NCBI RefSeq assembly: GCF_001274635.1
Contig: NZ_LBGV01000001.1
Coordinates: forward strand, 1,550,001 to 1,614,000
DNA from: Persicobacter sp. CCB-QB2
GTDB lineage: Bacteria > Bacteroidota > Bacteroidia > Cytophagales > Cyclobacteriaceae
Direction of reading: 5' to 3'
Length of the DNA: 64,000 nt
Position numbers and translations under genes: made by a program. How positions within the stretch are numbered: the first letter of the stretch is position 1; every line of letters starts with the position of its first letter. Below, in pieces: positions 31,068 through 40,882 of this stretch. The notes under the pieces are model-generated. The model saw nothing but the letters and a program-made list of their open reading frames with translations. It searched no databases and had not been told where the DNA came from.

Positions 31068-32042
31068 ATGTTTTTCACCACCTTCCAGCCGGAATCCTTA
31101 CCCACCCCTATCCAACATACGGACAAAATCCTTAGCCTCGGATCGTGCTTCGCCAATGCCACAGGAAACAGACTTGTTGAAGGTGGCATGCAGGTTTTAG
31201 CGAACCCCTTTGGCACGATCTACAATCCCAAATCATTGAATCAAATCCTTAAAAATGCGATTCACCTCCAGACTCCAAATGAAAACTTAATCATCGAATC
31301 CCAGTCTGTCTGGAGGCACTATCAGTACCATTCCGATATTTCAGCTTTAAACTCACAGGATTTATTGGAAGAAATCAGCAATAAACAAAATCAGGTGCAT
31401 CAGTTTCTAAAATCTGCCAACTGGTTGATGATCACCTGGGGGACTGCCTGGGGCTACGAATTAATCGACGAACAGGCCTGGGTGGGAAATTGTCACAAAC
31501 AACCCGCGAAAAAATTCAAAAAAATAGCGCTTTCCGTGGAAGAAATAGTAAACGACTTCCAACTAACCTATCAGGAATTAAGGCGACTTAATCCGGAATT
31601 AAAAATCATTTTCACCCTCTCCCCTGTCCGGCACTTAAAAGATGGCTTCACTGAGAATTCCCTGAGCAAAGCCACACTTAGGCTGGCCATCGCAGAAATT
31701 ATTAAAAGGCAGCAGCAGATCTTTTATTTTCCATCCTATGAAATTCTGTTGGATGAACTGCGCGACTACCGCTTTTTCGCCGAAGACATGATCCATCCAA
31801 GTCAAACAGCCGAGGCTTATATCTTTAATAAGTTTGTTGAAAGCCAATGCGACCCGGCTTGTCAAAAAACATTAGAACGCATTCAAAAGCTTAAAAAAGC
31901 GGCCCAACACCGCCCTTTTCATATTGAAGGCCGGGAGCATCAAAAATTCCTGCATAAGACTATTGCCAAAATGGAACAACAAGCCTCCTACATCTCCTTA
32001 GAAAAGGAAATACAGGCACTGAAAAGTCAATTAAGGGAATAA
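31068..32042 (+). CDS. GSCFA-domain protein
   Basis: 324 residues. The hallmark motif is near the start: KILSLGSCFANATGNRL, followed by ANPFGTIYNPKSL, TWGTAWGYEL and TLSPVRHLKDGFTENSLSKA, the SGNH-like GSCFA fold (catalytic Ser within GSCFA, His in the SPVRH/HPS region: DMIHPSQTAEAYIF). GSCFA proteins are mostly from Bacteroidota and are predicted acyl esterases or transferases of unknown substrate. A charged helical C-terminus (EKEIQALKSQL). No signal peptide. Stands between the arginase-like gene and the YyaL gene. Confidence 0.88.
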   Translation: MFFTTFQPESLPTPIQHTDKILSLGSCFANATGNRLVEGGMQVLANPFGTIYNPKSLNQILKNAIHLQTPNENLIIESQSVWRHYQYHSDISALNSQDLLEEISNKQNQVHQFLKSANWLMITWGTAWGYELIDEQAWVGNCHKQPAKKFKKIALSVEEIVNDFQLTYQELRRLNPELKIIFTLSPVRHLKDGFTENSLSKATLRLAIAEIIKRQQQIFYFPSYEILLDELRDYRFFAEDMIHPSQTAEAYIFNKFVESQCDPACQKTLERIQKLKKAAQHRPFHIEGREHQKFLHKTIAKMEQQASYISLEKEIQALKSQLRE

Positions 32043-32208
32043 AGTAATCCAAAAGACAAATCGGCCTATTGCTTTTTTTACGGTTGCTTTTACTTCCGGG
32101 AAATTGGATATTTTGAAATGATATTCTTCCGGTTTAGAAAATCATAAGTACAACAATGATGTACTCATGCTCCTATTTCTTACCGGCTCATTCCTACATC
32201 CACAAACC

Positions 32209-34236
32209 ATGAAACCATCCCATAGCAATCGACTTATCGACTCCACCAGCCCCTACCTCTTACAACATGCCCATAATCCGGTCAACTGGTATCCCTGGGG
32301 TCCGGAAGCACTGAATAGGGCTACAAATGAAAACAAACCCATTTTAGTCTCCATTGGGTATTCTGCCTGCCATTGGTGTCATGTAATGGAAAGAGAGTCT
32401 TTTGAAAATGATGCGATTGCCGAAATCATGAATGAATATTTCATCTGCATTAAAGTGGATCGGGAGGAGCGCCCCGATGTGGATCAGCTATATATGGATG
32501 CTGTACAAGCCATGGGAAAACAAGGAGGCTGGCCGCTAAATGTATTTCTTACGCCGGAACAGCAACCATTCTTCGGTGGTACCTATTTCCCTCCACAACA
32601 ATGGGAACATTTATTAGAGAAAATTCACCAAGCCTGGTTTGAAAAACAAGCGGAAATTAATCAGTCTGCCAATCGGTTGGCAGAACGATTGGGCTTATCT
32701 GATATAGATAAATTCGGATTAAAGCCCGGAGAAGACCCGGAAGACATCCGGCAATGGATTGATCAACTGGCACAGGACATCCTCTCGGAAGTGGATTGGG
32801 AAAAGGGCGGCATGAATCGGGCACCCAAATTCCCCATGCCTGTCATTTGGGACTTTTTGTTAGATTACAGCCTCCTTCAAAAAAACCAGCAAGCCACAGA
32901 AGCGGTAAAGTTGGTTCTAAATCAAATGGCTTATGGAGGAATTTATGACCAATTAGGGGGAGGCTTCTCCAGATACTCCGTAGATGCAGACTGGTTTGCG
33001 CCACATTTTGAAAAAATGCTCTATGACAATGCTCAGTTACTCAGCCTGTATAGCAAGGCTTATAGAACAGAAGGAAATGAGGAGTATAAAAGAATCATCA
33101 CCGAAACATTGAATTGGCTGGAAAGAGAGATGAAGTCTCCAGAGGGTGGATATTATGCGGCTTTGGATGCAGACAGTGAAGGGGTGGAAGGTCTTTTCTA
33201 CACATGGTCAGCAGCAGAGTTGAAAAGCCTTTTGGGAAATCAATACGCCGTTTTCGCCCAATATTACCAAATAGAAGAGCATGGAAATTTTGAAGGAAGA
33301 AACATCCTATTTCCACAAAAATCCATCAAAGTATTTGAAGAAACAGTACCAAATGCTTCCGCAATAATTGAAAATTGCCACCATAAGTTGTGGGAAATTA
33401 GAAATGAAAGAAGCCGGCCCGCCACAGATGATAAAATATTAGCCGCCTGGAATGGCTTATTGCTCAAAGGCCTGGCTGATGCCTGGCTGGTAAGTCAAAG
33501 GCAGAAAGACAAGGATAACGCCATTGCCCTTGGAGCATTCATTAGTGGCAAAATGATAAAAGAAGACGGAAGCCTATGGCGTTCTTTTAAAAATGGACAT
33601 GGAAGTATTGAGGCATTTCTGGAAGATTATGCCGCGGTAATTGAAGGATTTATTCACCTTTATCAAATCACCTTCAATGAAAAATGGCTATTGCAATCCG
33701 AACAATTGACCAAGTATGTACTGCAAAATTTCGCTCAAAAAGACAGCCCTTATTTAAACTTTACCAACATCTTACACCATGATTTGATTGTCCAAAAAGC
33801 AGAGTTTTTCGATAATGTGATCCCTGCTTCCAACTCTATCATGGCCTTTAATTTATATTATTTGGGAACTGCCCTGGACCGGCCAGACTGGACAAAGCGC
33901 GCCTGGGAAATGCTTTCCTATACCCGAAAAATAGCCGATCAAAATGCGCAATATATAGCGAATTGGTCAAGATTATGGCTATTCAAACTCCATCCCTCCC
34001 CTGAAATTATTTGCCTTGGAGAACAAGCACTTCAACATGGAATCCAGTGGCAATTGGATTACCTGCCCAACCAAATAATACAGGCCTCTATCCATAATAG
34101 TACTTTACCATTATTTTATGGTAAAACCTTAAAAAATGAGCAAAGCACTATTTTTGTATGCCTGAACAACCAATGCCAATCACCTGTTAATGAACTAAAA
34201 CAGGCCAAATCACAATTAAAAAGCCTGATTCCTTAA
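32209..34236 (+). CDS. YyaL/SSP411-type thioredoxin-fold protein (DUF255)
   Basis: 675 residues from the ATG at 32209, chosen because the family opens with [19 protein letters not shown]; a Met 14 codons upstream would only add a short hydrophobic leader. The thioredoxin-like domain (about 1-165) carries the SACHWCHVM CxxC motif. A (alpha/alpha)6-barrel resembling N-acylglucosamine epimerase follows (about 180-640), with [20 protein letters not shown] and [20 protein letters not shown]. The human relative is spermatogenesis-associated protein 20. Function unknown: conserved redox-linked domain fused to a sugar-epimerase-like barrel. Confidence 0.9.
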   Translation: MKPSHSNRLIDSTSPYLLQHAHNPVNWYPWGPEALNRATNENKPILVSIGYSACHWCHVMERESFENDAIAEIMNEYFICIKVDREERPDVDQLYMDAVQAMGKQGGWPLNVFLTPEQQPFFGGTYFPPQQWEHLLEKIHQAWFEKQAEINQSANRLAERLGLSDIDKFGLKPGEDPEDIRQWIDQLAQDILSEVDWEKGGMNRAPKFPMPVIWDFLLDYSLLQKNQQATEAVKLVLNQMAYGGIYDQLGGGFSRYSVDADWFAPHFEKMLYDNAQLLSLYSKAYRTEGNEEYKRIITETLNWLEREMKSPEGGYYAALDADSEGVEGLFYTWSAAELKSLLGNQYAVFAQYYQIEEHGNFEGRNILFPQKSIKVFEETVPNASAIIENCHHKLWEIRNERSRPATDDKILAAWNGLLLKGLADAWLVSQRQKDKDNAIALGAFISGKMIKEDGSLWRSFKNGHGSIEAFLEDYAAVIEGFIHLYQITFNEKWLLQSEQLTKYVLQNFAQKDSPYLNFTNILHHDLIVQKAEFFDNVIPASNSIMAFNLYYLGTALDRPDWTKRAWEMLSYTRKIADQNAQYIANWSRLWLFKLHPSPEIICLGEQALQHGIQWQLDYLPNQIIQASIHNSTLPLFYGKTLKNEQSTIFVCLNNQCQSPVNELKQAKSQLKSLIP

Positions 34237-34479
34237 GATTTTTATAAAAAAAAGGGTGGAAATGATTTTTATATCCTTTTCGCTCCGCTATTTTTGAAAA
34301 TAATGCTTTTTCGTCTAAAATTACTACAGCACAATATTGGACAAACGCGAACTAATTTTAAATTATTTCATTTTTAATTATGACTGTTCAATCTATTAAT
34401 GGTGTTTGGTGTAATTTTTGGGCAGTTAAACACGTTGAAAAACACCCAGTAATTCATCGTCTAATAAAAGGAATTTAAG

Positions 34480-35193
34480 TTGGCAAACTATTTTAAAGGG
34501 ACTATGACAAAGATGACCGATGAGGAGTTGGATCTGGTCATCGCCCAAAAAGAAAACTTCTCTGAAATGTATATTGATGCAGCAGTAGAAGAAATTCAAC
34601 TAAGAAAAAACCCTCCCAAACCTTCTACTCCATCCGTAACCATTGAAAATGGGGAGAAAATCAGAAGGATAGAATTAAATAAAGAGCAGGTTAAGAATTT
34701 AGTTCAAAAGAAGCAAATCAGGTTGGTTCCAAGCCTTTATTCAAAGGTTTCCATTGCAGTTGCCTCTTTGATCATTCACCCATTGTTGGGTATTATTTTA
34801 TTCACCTCCAATTTGAGGTACGCAGGCAAAAGAGAAGGAATGAATATGACCTGGATATTGGTGCTGGGCTATATAGTTGCTGCTAACCTAATGACACTGG
34901 CTCTAAAGCATTGGTTCCCGGTTGCGGAAGATGCCTTGATGCAGTTTTCTATGAATGAAGCTGCCGAATCAGTTATGAATGGTAATATAGGAGCGATTTC
35001 TCCTTTAATTCCAGCTGCTATTGGTGGTTTTTTATTAAACGTGGTCATTACCATTTTGCTCGTAAAAGTATTTTGGGAAAAATTTCTGGGAAAAAAATTC
35101 ATCTACCAAAAGAAATCAGCCTGGGGAACAGTCATTATTTATATGTTGATTTTAGTTCTTTCCTTTCAATTATTCGGTTTTGGTATTCTATAA
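34480..35193 (+). CDS. Small integral membrane protein of unknown function
   Basis: 237 residues from a TTG start (MANYFKGTMTK). The N-terminal ~85 residues are cytoplasmic and charged, beginning with a short MTDEELDLVIAQKENFSEMY helix. Then four likely transmembrane segments (about 90-110, 125-145, 180-200, 215-237) end the protein. I do not recognise the family. Followed by a strong terminator. Confidence 0.7.
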   Translation: MANYFKGTMTKMTDEELDLVIAQKENFSEMYIDAAVEEIQLRKNPPKPSTPSVTIENGEKIRRIELNKEQVKNLVQKKQIRLVPSLYSKVSIAVASLIIHPLLGIILFTSNLRYAGKREGMNMTWILVLGYIVAANLMTLALKHWFPVAEDALMQFSMNEAAESVMNGNIGAISPLIPAAIGGFLLNVVITILLVKVFWEKFLGKKFIYQKKSAWGTVIIYMLILVLSFQLFGFGIL

Positions 35194-35214
35194 AAAAATT
35201 AAATGATAAATTTG

Positions 35215-35244
35215 AAGGTAGTCGATTTTCGACTACCTTTTTTT
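35215..35244 (+). terminator. Terminator before priA
   Basis: AAGGTAGTCG/CGACTACCTT perfect 10-bp stem followed by T. Confidence 0.9.
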
Positions 35245-35261
35245 GTGCTTAAAGCTTTAGA

Positions 35262-37760
35262 ATGTCCCTATTTCCGATAGAAGAAACCCCGATTACATAT
35301 GCTGATGTTATGGTGCCACTAGCGGTACCGAACCTTTTTACCTATAAGGTTCCGGAAGATTTCGTGCCTTTTCTGGAAATAGGCTTTCGGGTGATTGTCC
35401 CTTTTGGTAGTAAAATCACCACCGGCATTGTAGCGAAAATACATGATCAGGAACCAGCCTACAAAACCAAGTATATTGACAATATTTTAGACGGACGTCC
35501 GGTAGTCTCCCCACAGCAGATTAAGCTGATGCACTGGATGGCGGACTATTATATGTGTACCATAGGTGAAGTGCTGATTGCGACCCTTCCGGCGGGGATG
35601 AAAATATCCTCAGATTCCAAGATTCAGCTGCACCCTGACTATGATCCGGAATGGTCAGGTGTGGAGTTAAATGAAAAAGAACGATTGTTGGTGGAGCACT
35701 TGCTCGAACAACCTCATGTGGATTTTAAGGAATTACCGGAAATCATTGGCATCAAATCGCCCTCCAAGGTTATAAAATCTCTGGTAGAAAAGCAGGCCAT
35801 CATTCTGTTCGAACAGGTAAAAGATAAGTATTCCCCTAAAAAGGAGAAATATGTTCGCTTAAAAGAACATTGGGCGGAAGAGACTGCCCTGCAACAATTA
35901 TTTGGCTTACTGGAAAAAAAAGAAAAACAGCAGGAGGTGATTATGCGCTACCTGCAGGCGGTGAATATTTTTGACCAGCCAGAACTCAATGAAATTGGCC
36001 TGAGTAAGAAGAGTTTGACGGCTCAGGAGGTCTCCCCTTCTGCTATAAAAACACTTGTAAAAAACCAAATACTGGAGGAGTTTAATGTGGAAATTTCCCG
36101 CATTGGCCATACCAGCAAAACCATCCCGGATCAGGTGGAATTAACACCTGCTCAACAAAAGGCCAAGGCAGAAATTAATCAGGGATTTGAAAATAACCAG
36201 CCGGTACTATTACATGGAATTACCGGATCAGGAAAAACGGAGCTCTACATTTCCATGATTCAGGAAGCCCTCGACTCAGGGGTTCAGGTACTGTTGGCAT
36301 TACCGGAAATTGCCTTAACGACCCAAATTGTAGACCGCCTCTCCAAATATTTTGGAGATCAAATGGGCGTTTACCACTCCAAATATTCCGATAATGAACG
36401 TGTGGAAGTATGGAAAGGTGTGGTCAATGGCACTATCCAATTTGTGGTAGGCGTGCGTTCGTCGCTCTTATTACCTTTTGATCATTTGGGCCTGATCATC
36501 GTGGATGAATGTCATGAAACCTCCTTTAAACAATATGATCCGGCACCAAGATATTATGGGGCGGATTTGGCGCTTGTGCTGGGACGTTTACATCAGGCGA
36601 GGCTTGTCATGGGATCAGCAACTCCTTCATTCGAGCAGTTTTATCTGGCCGAAAAAGGGAAATATAAATTGGTGCAGCTTACCGAACGATTTGGGCAGGC
36701 ACAACTTCCCGAAATTCAATTGGTTGATATCAGCCGCGAACGGAAAGCGAAAACCATGCAGGGACCCTATTCCTCTGTTTTGGTAAAAGCGCTAGAAGAA
36801 GCGCTAAAAAAAGGAGAACAAGCGATTATTTTCCAAAACCGAAGAGGTTATGCTCCGGTCCTGATTTGCGAAGACTGTGGAACGGTTCATCAATGTCCGA
36901 ACTGTGCGGTCTCTTTAACCAAACACCAGTTTCAAAATGAATTAAAATGTCATTATTGCGGATACAAAGCCGCTGTGCCGCATGAGTGCTTTGCCTGTGG
37001 CTCAAAGGATTTGGTAGATCAGGGATTTGGAACACAGAAGCTAGAAGAAAGTCTCCAGCAAATTTTTCCGGAGATTAGCATTCAAAGGATGGACCTGGAT
37101 ACTACCCGTAATAAATACAGCTACCAAACCATTATTGATGATTTTGAAAAACAAAAAATTCAAGTGCTGATCGGCACACAGATGGTGACCAAAGGACTGG
37201 ATTTTGAAGGCGTAAGTCTGGTGGGCATCGTAGATGCGGATCGCATGCTGGGGTTCCCGGATTTCCGATCCAATGAACGCGCCTACCAAATGATGACCCA
37301 GGTTGGTGGTCGGGCAGGACGAAGAGCCGAACGTAAAGGGGTGGTGATTATTCAATCACGAGATTTAGCACAAGCCACTTTACACACTGTGGTGGAACAA
37401 AACTATACCGGGCTTTATAAAAATGAAATTGCTGAACGGGAAGAATTCCACTACCCTCCTTTCAGAAGGCTAATCAAAATCGTGGTAAAACACCGCGAGG
37501 AAAGGGATTGTCAACAAGCGGCTGTTTATTTAAATGCGATACTACAAGAATGGCTGGGAGCCCATCGAGCATTAGGAGCACAAAGCCCGGCCGTATCCAA
37601 AATCCGAAACGAATTCATCCGGGAAATTATCGTAAAACTAGAGCGTGAAAATATTGACCTTAAAAAAGCAAAACGGTTAATACAACAAGCCATTATAGAA
37701 ACTGAAAAACAGGCCGCCTTTAAAAAAGTAAGGATCTACTGTGATGTAGACCCTTATTAA
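35262..37760 (+). CDS. priA: Primosomal protein N' (replication restart helicase)
   Basis: 832 residues. N-terminal DNA-binding part (VPLAVPNLFTYKVPEDFVP), then a superfamily 2 helicase: Walker A GITGSGKTELYI, Walker B IIVDECHETSFKQ (DECH), GSATPSFE, and the zinc-binding Cys clusters CEDCGTVHQCPNCAVSL, CHYCGYKAAVPHECFACGS. QMVTKGLDFEGVSLVGIVDADR and QVGGRAGRRAERKG are motifs V and VI. It restarts collapsed replication forks by loading DnaB. Starts 18 bp after a terminator. Ends 16 bp from a convergent lipoprotein gene, with no hairpin between. Confidence 0.97.
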   Translation: MSLFPIEETPITYADVMVPLAVPNLFTYKVPEDFVPFLEIGFRVIVPFGSKITTGIVAKIHDQEPAYKTKYIDNILDGRPVVSPQQIKLMHWMADYYMCTIGEVLIATLPAGMKISSDSKIQLHPDYDPEWSGVELNEKERLLVEHLLEQPHVDFKELPEIIGIKSPSKVIKSLVEKQAIILFEQVKDKYSPKKEKYVRLKEHWAEETALQQLFGLLEKKEKQQEVIMRYLQAVNIFDQPELNEIGLSKKSLTAQEVSPSAIKTLVKNQILEEFNVEISRIGHTSKTIPDQVELTPAQQKAKAEINQGFENNQPVLLHGITGSGKTELYISMIQEALDSGVQVLLALPEIALTTQIVDRLSKYFGDQMGVYHSKYSDNERVEVWKGVVNGTIQFVVGVRSSLLLPFDHLGLIIVDECHETSFKQYDPAPRYYGADLALVLGRLHQARLVMGSATPSFEQFYLAEKGKYKLVQLTERFGQAQLPEIQLVDISRERKAKTMQGPYSSVLVKALEEALKKGEQAIIFQNRRGYAPVLICEDCGTVHQCPNCAVSLTKHQFQNELKCHYCGYKAAVPHECFACGSKDLVDQGFGTQKLEESLQQIFPEISIQRMDLDTTRNKYSYQTIIDDFEKQKIQVLIGTQMVTKGLDFEGVSLVGIVDADRMLGFPDFRSNERAYQMMTQVGGRAGRRAERKGVVIIQSRDLAQATLHTVVEQNYTGLYKNEIAEREEFHYPPFRRLIKIVVKHREERDCQQAAVYLNAILQEWLGAHRALGAQSPAVSKIRNEFIREIIVKLERENIDLKKAKRLIQQAIIETEKQAAFKKVRIYCDVDPY

Positions 37761-37776
37761 TCGGTTGTTGAGTGCG

Positions 37777-38253
37777 CTATATTTTTATGATTTTATCTAA
37801 AATAAATTTCTCTCTGGAATTATTATCAAAAATTGTCAGCCGATCATTGACCACAAAGATTGACCAACCCGTTCCGCCGCCATTTCTTTCTCTATTCAGA
37901 CGATGACTGGTATTAAACACCTCCGGAAGTCCGCTAATATATAATTGGTTGGTATTCGGATCTGACTGCCAGACACCGGCACCCTCGACATTGTTGCCAT
38001 CTGCAATCAAAACCCCATTTTGACTAATGGTCACGACCATACTCAGATAAAGGGTATCCATTTGGTTGTAACTATCAATCTGAATTTCATTAACCGCCCA
38101 TTGTCCATAAATGGCTGAACCGTCACCAATTTGAGATAACTGGGATTGTACTTCATATTCAGAAATATCTCGGACCGCGGGGTTCACATCCTCCGTACAA
38201 CTCATAAGAATAATTGGAAGAAACAGTAAAAGGAAGTAGAATATTTTTGTCAT
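37777..38253 (-). CDS. Lipocalin-like lipoprotein of unknown function
   Basis: 158 residues. Lipoprotein signal with the lipobox ILMSC at Cys19, so it is probably a membrane lipoprotein. The rest is a beta-rich domain (AIYGQWAVNEIQIDSYNQM through KFILDKIIKI) resembling lipocalin-like DUFs that sense envelope ligands. Immediately upstream of its start is a 24-bp perfect palindrome. Confidence 0.65.
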   Translation of the reverse strand: MTKIFYFLLLFLPIILMSCTEDVNPAVRDISEYEVQSQLSQIGDGSAIYGQWAVNEIQIDSYNQMDTLYLSMVVTISQNGVLIADGNNVEGAGVWQSDPNTNQLYISGLPEVFNTSHRLNRERNGGGTGWSIFVVNDRLTIFDNNSREKFILDKIIKI

Positions 38254-38258
38254 AGGTG

Positions 38259-38282
38259 GTATAGCATTATATAATGCTATAC
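38259..38282. promoter_or_regulatory. 24-bp perfect palindrome at the lipoprotein gene start
   Basis: GTATAGCATTAT followed by its exact reverse complement, ending 5 bp before the lipoprotein ATG. It spans what would be the ribosome-loading region or leaderless promoter of that gene. Operator or a translation-blocking hairpin are both plausible. Confidence 0.5.
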
Positions 38283-38729
38283 GAATCGGAGCTAACCTAA
38301 TGTTATGGTAATATTATGCAGCTAATACATGGACAATATTTTTTATGACGAACATCAATTTTTTGCGTTGAATTCTCCATAAACAAAAAACTATTCCCTT
38401 TTTTCTTACATCCTGCTTTTCAAAAAGTAATAAGTACCACTAAATACCCAACATGCAATAATAATATCAGAAAATAAAACTACGCCACCCATAGATACTC
38501 CCTCTCGACCCAAACACTTATACCCCTAAAATTCTGCAACTTACCCAAAGCCCCACCACTTTGATTAAGGGAAAATTCACCAAATTTCTTTTCACATTTT
38601 TCAAACCTTCCCCCACAGACACAGCGGAGTCGGGCATTCTTCTAACAAGATAATAAGCAGGTGGAATCCCAAAATTTGATATAAATAAGTCCGATGCCAT
38701 TCAAAAACATACCTTAAAAAGCAGAATCC

Positions 38730-38759
38730 AAAAAAAAGCCAATGGAAATTCCATTGGCC
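38730..38759 (-). terminator. Strong minus-strand terminator without an adjacent gene
   Basis: On the minus strand GCCAATGG pairs perfectly with CCATTGGC (loop AATTT), followed by eight T. The nearest minus-strand gene upstream is surE, 410 bp away, so it ends either a long surE 3' region or a small RNA. Confidence 0.7.
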
Positions 38760-38850
38760 CTTAGCTTGTAAGAAAAACCTTAAAAAGGAAATATTTACGA
38801 TGACTGGCGGCCTAATTTCCCCTAGCCTATTTCTGCTTGACCCCAACATC

Positions 38851-38971
38851 TGAATGCTTAAATCCTCGTTGAGGTACAAGGCAAAAAAAATGAAGGAGAG
38901 GTTTCCTATTTCAGGTTTTTCCCAACGAAGCAGGTGAAGGAGGCGTAAACATGCTCCCCCAAATTTAGGCT
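38851..38971 (+). repeat. Dispersed intergenic repeat, copy C
   Basis: Shares TGCTTAAATCCTCGTT, AATGAAGGA, GGTTTCCTATTT, TTCCCAACGAAGCAGGTGAA and CCCAAATTTAGGCT with the copy at 62046-62169. Confidence 0.75.
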
Positions 38972-39168
38972 AATAAAAAATCCGCAATACCAATACAAAC
39001 GCATCGATATTGAGACTTTCAGCAGAGCCATCTAAATCTAGCAATGGATGATACAGGTTAAGAAATGCTAGGAGGAAGGCACTTGAATTTGAATTTTACT
39101 CGACAACCTCTTCAGTGCAAAATTTCTAATAACCAACTATTTACGCTACAAAATTAAGGGAGATAAAA

Positions 39169-39942
39169 TTATAATCCCCACTCATTAATAATATTCACGG
39201 CATGGTAGGCACTTAAGTCAAATTGCGTAGGAACTACTGCCACATAATTATTATCAATAGCCCAAACGTCATTATCCACGCCTTTGTCCAAATTCTTAAA
39301 TTGTCCGGCCATCCAATAATAGGTTCGTCCCATCGGATCATTTCGTTTATCAAATTCCTCCTGCCAACGTGCTCTTGCCTGACGACAAACCTTAATGCCT
39401 TTAATAGGCTCATCTTGCTTCATCGGGAAGTTCACATTCAGGGCGATTTCTTTAGGCAGGCCATTTTCCAAGACTTTCTCTGTGATGATCTGTACATACT
39501 TTTTCACATGAGAAAAATCCGCATCCCAACCGTATTCACATAATGAAAAACCAATGGCCGGAATCCCTTCCACAGCCCCTTCAATGGCTGCCGACATGGT
39601 ACCGGAATATAAAACCGAGATGGAAGTATTTGCGCCGTGGTTGATTCCACTGACCACCAAATCTAATTTTCGGCCTTTCAAAACTTCCGATTTAGCTATC
39701 TTCACACAATCCGCAGGGGTACCGGAACATGAAAAAGCTTTCACTCCTTCAAATAAATGCTCCTCATTTACCCGAATTACTTCGCCGATGGTAATGGCGT
39801 GGCCCATTCCTGATTGTGGAGAATCAGGGGCAACCACTACGACTTCTCCAATTTCCTGCATTGTTTCCACCAATACACGGATACCCGGAGAGGTAATACC
39901 GTCATCGTTGGTCACCAAAATAAGTGGTTTATTCTTTGACAT
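39169..39942 (-). CDS. surE: 5'/3'-nucleotidase SurE
   Basis: 257 residues. Metal-dependent nucleotidase acting on nucleoside monophosphates. Family motifs: LVTNDDGITSPGIRVL at the start (metal-binding Asp pair), VVAPDSPQSGMGHAITIG, SCSGTPADCVKIA, LVVSGINHGANTSISVLYSGTMSAAIEGA. Complete, standard length. The next gene upstream on the same strand ends in a terminator 70 bp away, so it likely has its own promoter. Confidence 0.96.
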   Translation of the reverse strand: MSKNKPLILVTNDDGITSPGIRVLVETMQEIGEVVVVAPDSPQSGMGHAITIGEVIRVNEEHLFEGVKAFSCSGTPADCVKIAKSEVLKGRKLDLVVSGINHGANTSISVLYSGTMSAAIEGAVEGIPAIGFSLCEYGWDADFSHVKKYVQIITEKVLENGLPKEIALNVNFPMKQDEPIKGIKVCRQARARWQEEFDKRNDPMGRTYYWMAGQFKNLDKGVDNDVWAIDNNYVAVVPTQFDLSAYHAVNIINEWGL

Positions 39943-40012
39943 TAGATTTTTTGTTTAATCATTTACAAGCTTGGCAATTTATATCTTTTTTATACAGTTC
40001 GACAATTTCCCA

Positions 40013-40038
40013 TAAAAAAAGGGAATCGAAATTCCCTG
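40013..40038 (-). terminator. Terminator after the 219-residue exported protein gene
   Basis: Minus strand GGGAAT/ATTCCC with a tight TTCG loop and a T7 tail. Confidence 0.9.
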
Positions 40039-40041
40039 TTT

Positions 40042-40701
40042 TTAAGATTTTGCTTTTTTATCCCCTGAGGCCAACTCATTATAATAATCGGTAATACGAA
40101 TCAGGTCATTTCGATCATTATACTTCAGGCGGTTGTCTTTCACAAAGCGCTTGATTTCGTTGGAATACCGCCGCATAATGTGAAGAAGGGTCTTCTTTTT
40201 GAAATCAAAGAACATCACTTTTCCTTTGATATCCAGATAGTAGTAATCATAGGATAACTTCCGCTGTGTGGAATAATAGGTGTTTTGGTTATACCCATAA
40301 TAGCCATAATTATATTGCGGTAAAGTTTCCTGAACAATTTCCTCCCTGGACATCAGCGTCAGCGGCCCCTCATGAAGCACTTCAAATAATACCGGAATTT
40401 TATAATTTGACCGTACCCGATAGGGAATGGAGAAAAATTCCCGATAATCCTCCACGGTGGAATCGTATATTTCAAAATAGAGAATTTTCCTGGAAGAGAA
40501 AGTTCTGATTCGGTTTTCAGCGTTAATTAATACCGCATCATTACCAAAATCATACTTTAACGCTCCTGCAAGGGTATCTCCATTCAATAAAACCAATTCG
40601 CCCAAATGCCACATTTCTGAGGGAAATTGCCGATTGGATTGGGCTTGAAGGCACAGGTTAAAACTAAAGAAAAAAACAAAAAGCAGGAGTTTATTTATCA
40701 T
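40042..40701 (-). CDS. Exported protein of unknown function
   Basis: 219 residues from the ATG at 40701, chosen because MINKLLLFVFFFSFNLCLQA is a signal peptide; an upstream in-frame ATG (40767) would bury it. I do not recognise the family. The mature part opens with a strand-rich segment (LGELVLLNGDTLAGALKYDF) and has a Tyr/Asn-rich stretch (YNYGYYGYNQNTYYST, about 140-155) and a basic helical C-terminus. Probably periplasmic or surface-exposed. Own terminator. Confidence 0.65.
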   Translation of the reverse strand: MINKLLLFVFFFSFNLCLQAQSNRQFPSEMWHLGELVLLNGDTLAGALKYDFGNDAVLINAENRIRTFSSRKILYFEIYDSTVEDYREFFSIPYRVRSNYKIPVLFEVLHEGPLTLMSREEIVQETLPQYNYGYYGYNQNTYYSTQRKLSYDYYYLDIKGKVMFFDFKKKTLLHIMRRYSNEIKRFVKDNRLKYNDRNDLIRITDYYNELASGDKKAKS

Positions 40702-40851
40702 GGTCAGGTTTTGTTTGCAATATAATGATTGAACGCAATCCCTTTGGTAAAAGATCAGCAACCGCAATCCAATTTAAAAAAATATCAGTAGGAGAATCAA
40801 TTCTAAAGCCGAAAAACCCCAAACTATATATAAACAGATAGAATTTCATCC

Positions 40852-40881
40852 AAAAAAAAGGTGCCACAACGGGCACCTTGC
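40852..40881 (-). terminator. Terminator after ribBA
   Basis: Minus strand AAGGTGCC/GGCACCTT perfect 8-bp stem followed by T8, immediately after the ribBA stop. Confidence 0.92.
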
Positions 40882-40882
40882 T

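Larger units (their letters stand above)
38254..39168. other. Long gene-free region with palindrome, repeat and orphan terminator
   Basis: 915 bp with no credible coding frame. It contains the palindrome at 38259, a strong minus-strand terminator at 38730-38759 and repeat copy C at 38851-38971. A 92-residue minus frame (38601-38879) runs through the terminator stem and the repeat, so I do not call it. Confidence 0.6.

Noticed and set aside
38601..38879. 92-residue minus-strand frame
   Set aside because: Runs through a terminator stem and repeat copy C, with no recognisable protein features.
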